A stretch of DNA of 32,539 nt from a bacterium (GCA_021806745.1 JAJZQS010000023.1:1-32539), one strand, 5' to 3'. Positions 1-8,859 are shown, counted from the first letter of the stretch. The notes: generated by a model not told the origin, from the letters alone. Numbers and translations are program-made.

Positions 1-2064
1 AACCCGGGACGACGCGCGCCGATAGCCGCGCGCGAGCTTGACGGCCGCGGAGCCCTCGAAAGGCCGCGCGCCGGTGACGGCCTCGTAGAGCACCGCGCCC
101 AGAGAAAACAGATCGCTTTCCTTGCGCACGACGCCATACTCCTGCTCCGGAGCCATGTAGTGGGGCGTGCCGAGCACGCTTTGAGTGACCGGAGCCTTGG
201 CCGAGGCGGCGGCGCGCCGCGAGATGCCGAAATCCAGCACCTTGACCCCGCCGTCGAGCAGGAGCATCACGTTCGAGGGCTTGAGGTCGCGGTGGACGAC
301 GCCGTGCCCGTGCGCGTACTCAAGAGCGGCGCAGACCGGGCGCAGCACGCGCTTGGTCTCGGCGATGGTCAAGCGCCCGCGCTCGGCGATGGCCTCGTCG
401 AGAGGGCGGCCTTCGAGAAGCTCGAAGACCAGGGCGACGCCGCGCTCGTCTTCCACGATCGCGTAGATCTCGACGATGGCCGGATGATGGAGTTCGGCGA
501 CCGTGCGCGCCTCCTCCAGGAACGCGGCCTTGGCCGCCTCGTCGAGCCTGAATTCGTCGCGCAAGGTCTTGATCGCCACCGGCCGCCGCAGGCGGCGGTC
601 GAAGCCGCGATAGACCACGCCCATGCCGCCTTGACCCAAAGGCGGACCGAGCTCGTAGGCCGACTCCAGCGGCGGCGCGGGGGGGGACTTCGCGCGCGAC
701 TCGCGCGCGGCCGAGCCCACGTGCAGAAGCCCCAACGCGATCAGCAGGCCTCCGGCCAGCGACGACAGCAAGACCGCGCCGAACTCGCGGCGGCGGCCGG
801 GCGTGGGCGGCGGCGGGGAATCGGCGGCGTCCAGTCCGTGACGGCGGGCGGCCGCCAGGTAGTCGTCGCGAAAGCGCGGGTCCAGCCGCGCGGCCGCGCG
901 GTAGTCCTCGAGCATCGACGCGTAGTCGCGCTTCTGCTCGTCGGCGAACGCACGGTTGGCCAGCGCGTAGCCGTCGCCGGGGTCGATTTCCAGGGCGCGG
1001 TGCGCGTCGGCGACCGCGTCGTCCAGGCGCCCCAAGCGCCCGAACGCCCAGGAGCGCGCGTCGAGCAGCGGCGCGTCGTCGGGGCGGGCGATCAGTCCCT
1101 TGGTGGCGTCGTCGACGGCCGACGAGTAGTCGCCGAGAAGGTTGTCGGCGGCGGAGCGGTAGTAGAACGCCAGGGCGTCGTTGGGATCTTGGGCCAGAGC
1201 CTTGTCGGCCTCGGCGATCGCTCCGGGGTAATCGCGTACCGCGAGTTTCTCTCCGGACAGGCGGTCGAGCCGGGCCACATCGGGCGCTCGCACGATCCCG
1301 TCCGGGATGTTTCTGCGCCCGGATGCCTGGCTCCACTGCTGGAGTTTGCCCGCGTCCGCGATCGGCGCCGACTCCGGGCCGGGAGAGGAGCCGAAATCGG
1401 GAGCGGTGAGGCGCGAGCGCATTTGGGCGAGCTTGAGCAAGTCGAAGGCGGTGGCGTCCAGAGGGTCGAGCGAAAGCGCGCGCTTGGCGTCGTCACCGGA
1501 TCGCTTGAAGTCGCCGAGTCCATACTCGGCGGCGGAGCGGGCGGCGAAGGCCGCGGCCATCGACGGAGCCGAGCGCGCGGCCGCGGCGGCGTCGGCCAGG
1601 CCGGCGGCGTCGTCGCCGAGGGCGACTTCCGCGCGCGCCCGCACGACTCGCGCCACCGGGTCGTCCGGCGCGGTCGACAGCGCGCGCCCGGCGAAATCGC
1701 GCGAGGATTCCCAGCGTTCGGCGCGGCCGTCGAGCACGGCCGCGGCCCGGTCGGCCGCCAGCGCGAGGTCGGGCGCGGCGGAGCCGTCCAGGCCGCGCAC
1801 GGCCGCCTCCACGCCGTCGAGGTGCGCGTCGATCCAGGTTTGCCGGTCGGCGGGCGGGACCGAGGCGGCGCTCTCCTCCAGGTCCGACAGCGCGCCGAGC
1901 ACGGCGTCGCGCGCGGAACTCTGGGGCAGCGCCAGGATTTGCGCGCGCGCCTCCTTCAGCAGTTCGACGGAGGGCTTGCCGTGCTCCAGCGGCGGGCGTT
2001 GGGCTCGCGCCGCGGGCGGCGCAAGCGACAGGGCCAGGCACAGCATCGAAGCGAGGGGCGTCAT
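1..2064 (-). CDS. Membrane-anchored Ser/Thr protein kinase with N-terminal TPR region (partial, runs off left edge)
   Basis: Manual reverse-strand translation from ATG at 2064: signal-like MTPLASMLCLALSLAPPAARAQ, TPR-like repeats, one TM (FGAVLLSLAGGLLIALGLLHVG), then kinase motifs GQGGMGVVYRG, VAIKTL, HRDLKPSNVMLL, DFGISRR, GTPHYMAPEQ. Not in the ORF track because it is open at the edge. Confidence 0.93.
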   Translation of the reverse strand, partial: MTPLASMLCLALSLAPPAARAQRPPLEHGKPSVELLKEARAQILALPQSSARDAVLGALSDLEESAASVPPADRQTWIDAHLDGVEAAVRGLDGSAAPDLALAADRAAAVLDGRAERWESSRDFAGRALSTAPDDPVARVVRARAEVALGDDAAGLADAAAAARSAPSMAAAFAARSAAEYGLGDFKRSGDDAKRALSLDPLDATAFDLLKLAQMRSRLTAPDFGSSPGPESAPIADAGKLQQWSQASGRRNIPDGIVRAPDVARLDRLSGEKLAVRDYPGAIAEADKALAQDPNDALAFYYRSAADNLLGDYSSAVDDATKGLIARPDDAPLLDARSWAFGRLGRLDDAVADAHRALEIDPGDGYALANRAFADEQKRDYASMLEDYRAAARLDPRFRDDYLAAARRHGLDAADSPPPPTPGRRREFGAVLLSSLAGGLLIALGLLHVGSAARESRAKSPPAPPLESAYELGPPLGQGGMGVVYRGFDRRLRRPVAIKTLRDEFRLDEAAKAAFLEEARTVAELHHPAIVEIYAIVEDERGVALVFELLEGRPLDEAIAERGRLTIAETKRVLRPVCAALEYAHGHGVVHRDLKPSNVMLLLDGGVKVLDFGISRRAAASAKAPVTQSVLGTPHYMAPEQEYGVVRKESDLFSLGAVLYEAVTGARPFEGSAAVKLARGYRRASSRV

Positions 2065-2114
2065 CGGGATATCGCGCGGCGGCGGGGAAGTTTAGGCGGC
2101 GCCGGCCATCCGCG

Positions 2115-2990
2115 TCAAGGGTCGGAGGGCCCGGAGCCGGGCTTGCCGCCCACGAGGACCTGGAAATCGCCGCGTACTCTCAGCGCCTCGAAGTCGTCGT
2201 CGTCGCGCGCGCGCGCGCGCAGCGACGCGTCCAGGCGGATGGCGGCGGCCAGCTCCGCCATTGCCGGGGCGATGCGGCCGGTCAGGGTCATCACCGCGGC
2301 GTTCTCATAGCGCGCGATGGGCAGATCCGGCGCCAGGTCGGCGGCCGTCTGGGCCTCGGCGGAGGCGGCGTCGGTTTGTCCGTCCTCGAACAGCAGGCGG
2401 GCGTCCTCGGCGTGGGCGCGGGCGCGTTCGCGGCGCGCGTCCGGGTCGTAGACGCGCGTCAGCAGAAAGCGCAGGCGCGGGCCCTTCGAGCTCCGGGCGT
2501 AGACGACGACCGCGCAGGTCGACAGCGGGTTGAAGTTCACCGCGGCCAGGCGCCAACCCGGGCCCGGCCAGCCGCGGGTCAGTCGAGAGCGCAGCGACGA
2601 GGTCGAAAGAAGCACCGGCGCGGTCTCCGGCGCGGGATTTTCGGGGACGGTCTCGGCGTAGCCGGGGCGAGACCAGCCGGCCTCGCCCAGGTCTTTTTCC
2701 GTCTGCGCGGCGACTTTGGGGTCCCAACTGAACGCGCCGTCGAGCTGGAGATTCCAGTCGGTCTTGGAATCCTCGCGTCCCGGCGGTATCGTCATCGTGC
2801 CGATGTTTGTCTCCACGGGCTCGGCCTGGAGTCCCTGGCCGAGCTTCGGGAAGTATTCGACTTCAAGCGCCGCAGAGCAGGCGTCGTTCCAGCCCAGCAC
2901 GCGCCATTGCGCGCGCGCGATCGCGGCGTCTTCGACGGCGGACGCGGGCGCGACGCACGGAAAGACGGCGGCCAGCAGCAAGGCGAGCAC
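2115..2990 (-). CDS. Secreted protein of unknown function with C-terminal TPR-like helices
   Basis: In-frame part of ORF 2115..3254; signal-like sequence IVLALLLAAVFPCVAPASA; GTG start at 2990 preceded by TATAAT 6 nt upstream. Confidence 0.75.
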   Translation of the reverse strand: MLALLLAAVFPCVAPASAVEDAAIARAQWRVLGWNDACSAALEVEYFPKLGQGLQAEPVETNIGTMTIPPGREDSKTDWNLQLDGAFSWDPKVAAQTEKDLGEAGWSRPGYAETVPENPAPETAPVLLSTSSLRSRLTRGWPGPGWRLAAVNFNPLSTCAVVVYARSSKGPRLRFLLTRVYDPDARRERARAHAEDARLLFEDGQTDAASAEAQTAADLAPDLPIARYENAAVMTLTGRIAPAMAELAAAIRLDASLRARARDDDDFEALRVRGDFQVLVGGKPGSGPSDP

Positions 2991-3023
2991 GATGCGATTA
3001 TAGGATTCCGGCGGCGCCGAAAC

Positions 3024-3052
3024 TTGACAGAAAAAAAGCCGCGTGATAGGAT
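3024..3052 (+). promoter_or_regulatory. Sigma70-type promoter: TTGACA (3024-3029), 17 bp spacer, TAGGAT (3047-3052)
   Basis: Exact -35 consensus, ideal spacer, near-consensus -10, immediately upstream of the riboswitch aptamer. Confidence 0.85.
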
Positions 3053-3055
3053 TGC

Positions 3056-3198
3056 GCCGACAGCCTAAGCCGCCCGCCCTTCCTGGCGCGCGGCGCGGGG
3101 GACCCGGACTCCCTGGAGACAGGGACGGGGCGAACGAGGGCGGGCGACCGTCCGAGAGGCCACTTCCAAGGCCTAGCCCGTCAGCTAACCTCGTCGGC
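3056..3198 (+). ncRNA. Cyclic-di-AMP riboswitch (ydaO/yuaA family)
   Basis: Family-diagnostic blocks in order: CCTAAG, GCGGGGGACCC, GGGGCGAAC, CCGTCAGCTAACCTCGTCGGC; terminal P1 GCCGAC (3056-3061) pairs with GTCGGC (3193-3198). Confidence 0.9.
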
Positions 3199-3277
3199 AT
3201 TTGGGAGGGTGATGTTCGGCCCGCGCGTCTTGCGCGGCGCAGGAAATCCCCCACTTCGTGCCCCTGGGGGGTGCTGC

Positions 3278-4750
3278 ATGCCTGCGTCTCGCGTCGCCGT
3301 CCTGCTGAGCTTCGTTTTTGCCGCGGCCGTTTGCGCGCGCGCGCAATCGTCTCCGGAATCCTCCGACGCGGCCCTGCGTCGGCAGGTGCAGGACTTGCAA
3401 AAGCGCCTGGAGCAACTGGAAAAGGAAGTCGGCGCGGCGGGCGGCGCGGCAGTGCCGTCGACCGCGACGGTTGCCGCGCCGGCGGTTGCGCAGCCCTTCG
3501 ACTTCGCCGACTTCACCTGGCTCAACGGCAACAGCCGCACGCACGACTCGCCGCTGGACACGAAATACTTCACGCCCGAGATCCGCGTGGACGCCAACTA
3601 CGTCTACGACTTCAACCACCCGAAGGACCACACGCTCGACGGTTCCTGCGAGACCGGCCGCACCAACGAGCTGCAAATTCAGCAGCTCGGACTCGGGGGC
3701 GATTTCCACTACGACAACGTGCGCGCGCGCTTCATGACGCAATTCGGCGAGTACTCGCAGATGACCCCGCGCAACGACGCCAGTCCTTCGCGCGGCCAAT
3801 GGAATCTGAACAACGCTTATCAGTACATCTCCGAGGCCTACGGCGGCTACCACTTCGACGTGCTCAATCAATACGGCGTCAATGTCGACGCGGGCATATT
3901 CATGTCCTACATCGGCCTGTTCAGCTACTACAACGCCGACAACTGGGCCTACCAGCCTTCCTATGTCTCGGCCAACACCCCGTGGTTCTTCAACGGCGTG
4001 CGCATCCAGACCTTCCCGACCGACCGCTGGAAATCCGAGTTCTGGCTGATCAACGGCTGGCAGTCCTACGGCATGTTCAACGAGCAGCCGGGCGTGGGCA
4101 CCGAGCAATTGTGGCGTCCGACCGGTTGGCTGGAGCTCATCTCCAACGACTACATGGGCGCGGACACGCCCGGAAACCCGGCGCGCCAGCGCTACCACAG
4201 CGACAACAGCGCGGAGGTCAAGTACCTCGACCGTCCGAAGAGCTTCATCGACAAGGCCGCCTTCTCGCTCACCTTCGACGCGGGCTGCGAGAACGGCGGC
4301 GGCGTCAAGTGCTTCTCAAGCGCGCCCGGCGCGCCGCAGCAGGACTTCCTCGGTTTCATGTTCTACGACCGGACTTGGTTCGCGCGCGACAAGTACGCGC
4401 TGACGCTCGGCGGCGGCGCGATCACCAATCCCGGCCGCTATCTCGTCTTGCTGCCGCCGGTCAATGGCGCGACGGCGGCCTCCGGCACGCCGTATTTCAC
4501 CGAGAACCCGGGCGACCAGTTCAAGGCGTGGGACATGTCGGCCACTTTCGACATTCTGCAAAACGATTATCTCACCTGGCGCCTGGAGTTCGACCACCGC
4601 GCGGCCGACGTGCCCTATTTCGCCGGACCCGGAGGGATGACGCCGCCGGGCGGAAACAACGGCAACCCCGGCGCCGTCGTGGCAGGCTGGGCTCCGGACT
4701 TGGTCAAGGCGGAAAACCGCATCAATGTCGCGATGCTGATCAAATTGTGA
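3278..4750 (+). CDS. Outer-membrane beta-barrel porin (OmpL-like / putative beta-barrel porin-2 type)
   Basis: ORF 3209..4750; ATG at 3278 gives signal peptide MPASRVAVLLSFVFAAAVCARAQ, a short coiled coil (LRRQVQDLQKRLEQLEKEV) and alternating aromatic barrel strands; G-rich SD at 3266-3271. Confidence 0.85.
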   Translation: MPASRVAVLLSFVFAAAVCARAQSSPESSDAALRRQVQDLQKRLEQLEKEVGAAGGAAVPSTATVAAPAVAQPFDFADFTWLNGNSRTHDSPLDTKYFTPEIRVDANYVYDFNHPKDHTLDGSCETGRTNELQIQQLGLGGDFHYDNVRARFMTQFGEYSQMTPRNDASPSRGQWNLNNAYQYISEAYGGYHFDVLNQYGVNVDAGIFMSYIGLFSYYNADNWAYQPSYVSANTPWFFNGVRIQTFPTDRWKSEFWLINGWQSYGMFNEQPGVGTEQLWRPTGWLELISNDYMGADTPGNPARQRYHSDNSAEVKYLDRPKSFIDKAAFSLTFDAGCENGGGVKCFSSAPGAPQQDFLGFMFYDRTWFARDKYALTLGGGAITNPGRYLVLLPPVNGATAASGTPYFTENPGDQFKAWDMSATFDILQNDYLTWRLEFDHRAADVPYFAGPGGMTPPGGNNGNPGAVVAGWAPDLVKAENRINVAMLIKL

Positions 4751-4797
4751 CGGATCATCGCGCGGTCGGGCCGGTGCGAGGCGGATGCGGGATGGCG

Positions 4798-5955
4798 CTA
4801 GAACGAGTAGCGCAAACTCGCCTTGAGCGTCGTCCAATAATTTAGCGTGGCCATGTCCATGTTTTCCGACGCGGCCAATTTCGGCAAGCCGGCCGCTTCG
4901 ATCAAAAGCTCCCAATTTTTATACGACAGACCCGGGCCAGCCTCCCACGCGAAGCCGGTCCCGGTGACGGAATAGTTCGCCACGCGCAACGCGCCGACGG
5001 GCAGGACTCCCAATTGCTGACAAAGCGATGACGGCGAATTGCAGTAGAGTTGGTCCGTTTCCTGCTGCCAGCCTTGCGCTACGCCCGCTCCCGCATGGAA
5101 ATGGAGCGCGAGGTTCTCCCGAATCTCCCAGTGTGCCTGCCCTTCGAAAAGAAACCGGAGGTACGAAACGCTGCCGCTCGTGTTGTCGCCGAAGCTGGCT
5201 CCGCTCGTTCCGGGAGAAAACGTCTCGGCGTATTGCGGACCGGAAATGTAGCTGAGGCTCCCTCCCCAATCCACGATGTCGGACGCCGGACGAAGATATC
5301 CGGCCGTCAATCCCCAGCCGCCCGTGGCGGAATAACTCGCGGCGGACCCTGCCGGCAGCGAGTTGACGGTCGATTGTGTTCCAGCGCGAATTCCGGTCGC
5401 GGCGTTGCCGATGCTGTAGTAATCCACCGCTAGGAACCATTGCCCTGCGTGCGGCGTCAAACCGGCATCGGTCGCGGGGTAAGCATGATCCTGCCAAGTC
5501 GGCGGCGCGGAAGCCGCCGGTCGAGCGTACACGGTTGCCGATGCTTCGGCGGGCTCGGGGTTGTTTGCGGCGGCTGCAGATGCCGAAAAAGAGAAGGCAT
5601 CGGAGTCGTCTTTCGCGGGCTGCTGCGACGGCGAGGGGGGAGGCGCGTCGGAATATCTCGCGGGAGCGGCCGGAGAATCCTTGGGATTGGCGGGCCAGGG
5701 GCCCGCAACAACCTTGCGTATGTGGCTCCAACGCACGAAAAACAGTCCGCGATCCCGCGCTCGGAAGCGCAGGCCGAGCGCGCCTGAGCTGATGACGGTG
5801 GCTTGGAGCGCCGTGCCTTCCGGTATCGGCGTACCGGAGCCCATGATGACGGTGACGTTTTGACCATTCGTTAGCTGCATGGGTTGAGCCCACGACCGAG
5901 CGCAGTTTAGTGCGAGTGCAAAGAATACCGCCCGGATTAGCCAACGGTTGCTCAT
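4798..5955 (-). CDS. Exported protein: N-terminal small beta-barrel (LSm/SH3-like) domain, Ala/Pro linker, C-terminal outer-membrane beta-barrel
   Basis: 385 aa ORF; signal peptide; QLTNGQNVTVIM...ATVISSGALGLRFRARDRGLFFVRWSHIRKV; C-terminal amphipathic strand ending LRYSF; SD GGGGGGAG upstream. Confidence 0.8.
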   Translation of the reverse strand: MSNRWLIRAVFFALALNCARSWAQPMQLTNGQNVTVIMGSGTPIPEGTALQATVISSGALGLRFRARDRGLFFVRWSHIRKVVAGPWPANPKDSPAAPARYSDAPPPSPSQQPAKDDSDAFSFSASAAAANNPEPAEASATVYARPAASAPPTWQDHAYPATDAGLTPHAGQWFLAVDYYSIGNAATGIRAGTQSTVNSLPAGSAASYSATGGWGLTAGYLRPASDIVDWGGSLSYISGPQYAETFSPGTSGASFGDNTSGSVSYLRFLFEGQAHWEIRENLALHFHAGAGVAQGWQQETDQLYCNSPSSLCQQLGVLPVGALRVANYSVTGTGFAWEAGPGLSYKNWELLIEAAGLPKLAASENMDMATLNYWTTLKASLRYSF

Positions 5956-6066
5956 GTCCGCTCCCCCCTGAAGTCGCGAGACGCCTATGCGCCAATATTA
6001 GAAAATATTATATTTTTTCCTATAGAGTATTTTAGCATCGACGGTCCTTGCCTACAATGATTTGGA

Positions 6067-6405
6067 TTGCTCGACATATACTTGCTCGTCGGCCAAAGAA
6101 TCCGATCGGAGCGCAAGGACAGGAAGCTGACGCTGGAGGAGCTTGCTTCTCTCGCGGGAATGAATACAAGCTTCCTCCATCACATCGAAACCGGCAAGAA
6201 AAAGCTGAGCCTGGCCATGCTTCAAAATGTCGCCCACGCTTTACGGTTGCCGATTTCGCGGTTGCTGGAGCGTTCGGAGTCAAAGCAGCCCGAAGACCTC
6301 TATGTCGACAGGCTCTCCGCGCTGGTTCGACGGGCCGATTCGGAAAAGCGCGAGACGATCATCCGTGTGGTGCGCGAATTGACGCGCGGCCCGCGGTCGC
6401 GCTGA
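6067..6405 (+). CDS. XRE-family HTH transcriptional regulator
   Basis: GQRIRSERKDRKLTLEELASLAGMNTSFLHHIETGKKKLSLAMLQNVAHAL is a canonical HTH_3 domain; TTG start (exact start uncertain). Confidence 0.88.
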   Translation: MLDIYLLVGQRIRSERKDRKLTLEELASLAGMNTSFLHHIETGKKKLSLAMLQNVAHALRLPISRLLERSESKQPEDLYVDRLSALVRRADSEKRETIIRVVRELTRGPRSR

Positions 6406-6493
6406 ATTGCAGCGCAAGGACGTCTCGGCGGGCTGCAGAGATTCGGCGCGTCTTCCCCTTGATGCGACCGTCGCCGACATGCGATAACCAGAC

Positions 6494-8125
6494 ATGAGCA
6501 ACCATCCCGACGCCGGAAGGGCGCCGACGGCCGCGCAGCTTGTCGATGTCCCGAAGCTGATTGCGGACTATTTCGATCTTAGGCCCGATCCGGCCGTCAC
6601 CGCCCAGCGCGTGGCCTTCGGCACCTCCGGGCACCGGGGCTCGGCGTTTTCGCGTTCCTTCAACGAGGCGCACATCCTCGCCGTCGCCGAGGCGATCTGC
6701 CGCTACCGAAAAAAAGAAGGCACGGACGGGCCGTTGTTCTTGGCGCAAGACACCCACGCGCTCTCCCGGCCGGCGCACGACACCGCGCTGGAGGTGTTGG
6801 CCGCGCACGGCGTGGAGGTCCGCGTCGCCGCGGACGGCGGCTATACGCCCACGCCCGCGCTGTCCCACGCGATTTTGGCCTACAACCGCGGGCGCAAGAC
6901 TGGTTTGGCCGACGGCATCGTGGTCACGCCCTCTCACAACCCGCCCGAGGACGGAGGCTTCAAGTACAACCCGGTCAACGGCGGACCTGCCGACGCGGAC
7001 GCGACGAAGTGGATCGAGGCCGAGGCCAACCGCCTGCTTGAAGGCGGCCTTAAGGAGGTGCGGCGCGTTTCCATCGAGAAGGCGCGCCGCGCCGCCAAGC
7101 CGCACGATTACCTGAGCGAATATGTGGATGACCTCGGCGCGGCGATCGATTTCGCGCCGATCGCGTCCTCGGGCCTCGAACTGGCGGTCGATCCTCTGGG
7201 GGGGGCGGGGGTCGCGTATTGGCCGCGCATCGCCGCGCGCTGGAAGCTCCCGTTGAAAGTCCTGAACTCGACGGTGGACCCCACCTTCCGGTTCATGTCA
7301 CTGGACTGGGACGGCAAGATACGCATGGACTGCTCGTCGCGCCACGCGATGGCGGGATTGGTGGCGCTCAAGGACCGCTACGATCTCGTGCTGGCCTGCG
7401 ACACCGACCATGACCGGCACGGGATCGTCGCCCGCGGGGCGGGCCTGCTCAACCCCAACCATTATCTCGCGGTCGCCGTTTCGTATTTGTTCCATCGACG
7501 CAAGGACTGGCCCGCGCGCGCGGGCGTGGGCAAGACGATGGTGTCGAGCTCCATGATCGACCGCGTGGCCGCGGAGCTTGGACGACGGCTCTACCAAGTT
7601 CCCGTCGGCTTCAAGTGGTTCGTGCCGGGACTTCTCGACGGCTCGCTCGGCTTCGGGGGCGAGGAGAGCGCGGGCGCGTCGTTTCTGCGCCGCGACGGCG
7701 GCGTCTGGACCACCGACAAGGACGGCATCCTCCTGGCGCTGCTCGCCGCCGAGATGACCGCGCGCGAGGGGAAAAACCCGGGCGAGCTTTATCGAGATTT
7801 AACCGCGCGCCACGGAGATCCGGTCTATGAACGCGTGGACGCGCCAGCCTCGGCGCAGCTTAAGGCGGCGTTGCTCAAGCTTTCCCCGGATCGGCTTGCG
7901 GCCGATACGCTTGCCGGCGAGCCGATCACGGCCAAGCTCGTGAAAGCGCCCGGCAACGGCGCGGCGCTGGGCGGTCTCAAGGTCGAGACCGCCGGCGGCT
8001 GGTTCGCGGCGCGGCCCTCAGGCACGGAGAGCGTCTACAAGATTTACGCGGAGAGTTTCCGCGGCGAGTCGCACCTGCGCCTCATCCAGGCCGAGGCGCG
8101 CGCGCTCGTGGCGGGCTTGGTCTAA
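6494..8125 (+). CDS. pgm: Phosphoglucomutase, alpha-D-glucose phosphate-specific
   Basis: 543 aa; FGTSGHRG, catalytic serine loop TPSHNPPEDGGFKYNP, metal loop CDTDHDRHG, GFGGEESAG, RPSGTE. Confidence 0.95.
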   Translation: MSNHPDAGRAPTAAQLVDVPKLIADYFDLRPDPAVTAQRVAFGTSGHRGSAFSRSFNEAHILAVAEAICRYRKKEGTDGPLFLAQDTHALSRPAHDTALEVLAAHGVEVRVAADGGYTPTPALSHAILAYNRGRKTGLADGIVVTPSHNPPEDGGFKYNPVNGGPADADATKWIEAEANRLLEGGLKEVRRVSIEKARRAAKPHDYLSEYVDDLGAAIDFAPIASSGLELAVDPLGGAGVAYWPRIAARWKLPLKVLNSTVDPTFRFMSLDWDGKIRMDCSSRHAMAGLVALKDRYDLVLACDTDHDRHGIVARGAGLLNPNHYLAVAVSYLFHRRKDWPARAGVGKTMVSSSMIDRVAAELGRRLYQVPVGFKWFVPGLLDGSLGFGGEESAGASFLRRDGGVWTTDKDGILLALLAAEMTAREGKNPGELYRDLTARHGDPVYERVDAPASAQLKAALLKLSPDRLAADTLAGEPITAKLVKAPGNGAALGGLKVETAGGWFAARPSGTESVYKIYAESFRGESHLRLIQAEARALVAGLV

Positions 8126-8200
8126 CGCTGTCGGCGTTTGAGTTGGTCGCGGCGCCGCTGGCGCCGTGCGCGGCGGCCTGCGCGGGGCTGCTTTTGGCCG

Positions 8201-8740
8201 TCAGCGCGTCTCGTCGACCACGATCGCGTGGTAGCCGAGGAGGAGGCCGCCGCGGGCCGACAGCGCCGCGCGCAGGCCGGAGAGGGCCGGGGCGGCTGTC
8301 GCGGCGTTTCCGCTGACGACGAGTTCGATGCCCTCGACTTCATACATCGCTCCGCAGGCGACCACGCCGACGGGACGGCAGGCGCGCAGGGCGAAGCGGG
8401 CGGCCGTCGCGCGCACGGAGTAGTCGGCGTCCTCGGGGTAGGAGTGGTTCAGGCAGGTCTGCACGAGCAGCGCGGCTTGGGGCGCGTTGGCAGCGACGAC
8501 CGCTCCCGCCGAAAAGGCGGGGCAGGACGCCAGCGCGTCGACGCTCGGCGCGGCGCCGATCCAAGCGGAAGCGGCGGCGGCGCGGCGAGCGGAGCCCAGC
8601 GACGCGGCCAGCGGCGCGGCGTCGGCGCCGGCCTGCGCGGCGAGATCCTGGAGCGCGGATTGGGCGCGGACGGCGGGAGCCGGCAACGCGACGGCGGCGA
8701 CCGCGAGGGCGGCGCAGAGAGCGATGTTCTTTTTGTTCAT
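8201..8740 (-). CDS. Small secreted protein of unknown function
   Basis: 179 aa with signal peptide MNKKNIALCAALAVAAVALPAPAVRAQ; AATACT 6 nt before the ATG. Confidence 0.7.
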   Translation of the reverse strand: MNKKNIALCAALAVAAVALPAPAVRAQSALQDLAAQAGADAAPLAASLGSARRAAAASAWIGAAPSVDALASCPAFSAGAVVAANAPQAALLVQTCLNHSYPEDADYSVRATAARFALRACRPVGVVACGAMYEVEGIELVVSGNAATAAPALSGLRAALSARGGLLLGYHAIVVDETR

Positions 8741-8824
8741 GGGGAGAGTATTCCTGAAAGTCCCGAGGCTGGAGTAGGACTTTCGTCAAGGCGCCGTGTT
8801 GACCGGGGTCAGCGTCGGTCGGTC

Positions 8825-8853
8825 TTGACGGCGGGCGCGGGGGGCGATAAGCT
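8825..8853 (+). promoter_or_regulatory. Promoter TTGACG (8825-8830), 17 bp, TAAGCT (8848-8853), predicted leaderless start at 8860
   Basis: Good -35, ideal spacer; -10 ends 6 nt before the ATG at 8860. Confidence 0.7.
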
Positions 8854-8859
8854 ACGGCC

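Noticed and set aside
2208-2222. CGCGCG tract as a repeat or Z-DNA element
   Set aside because: Such tracts recur throughout this GC-rich coding DNA; nothing distinguishes this one.
160-2310. 716 aa plus-strand ORF (and 320..1336-, 1307..2095+, 1493..2041-)
   Set aside because: Low-complexity Arg/Gly/Ala translation; antisense/off-frame shadow of the kinase gene with clear domain motifs.
2991-3254. N-terminal extension of minus ORF 2115..3254
   Set aside because: Runs antisense through the riboswitch and promoter; the signal peptide and -10-adjacent GTG support start at 2990.
3043-4845. 600 aa plus-strand ORF and 337 aa minus ORF 3185..4198
   Set aside because: Shadows of the porin reading frame; the former also spans the riboswitch.
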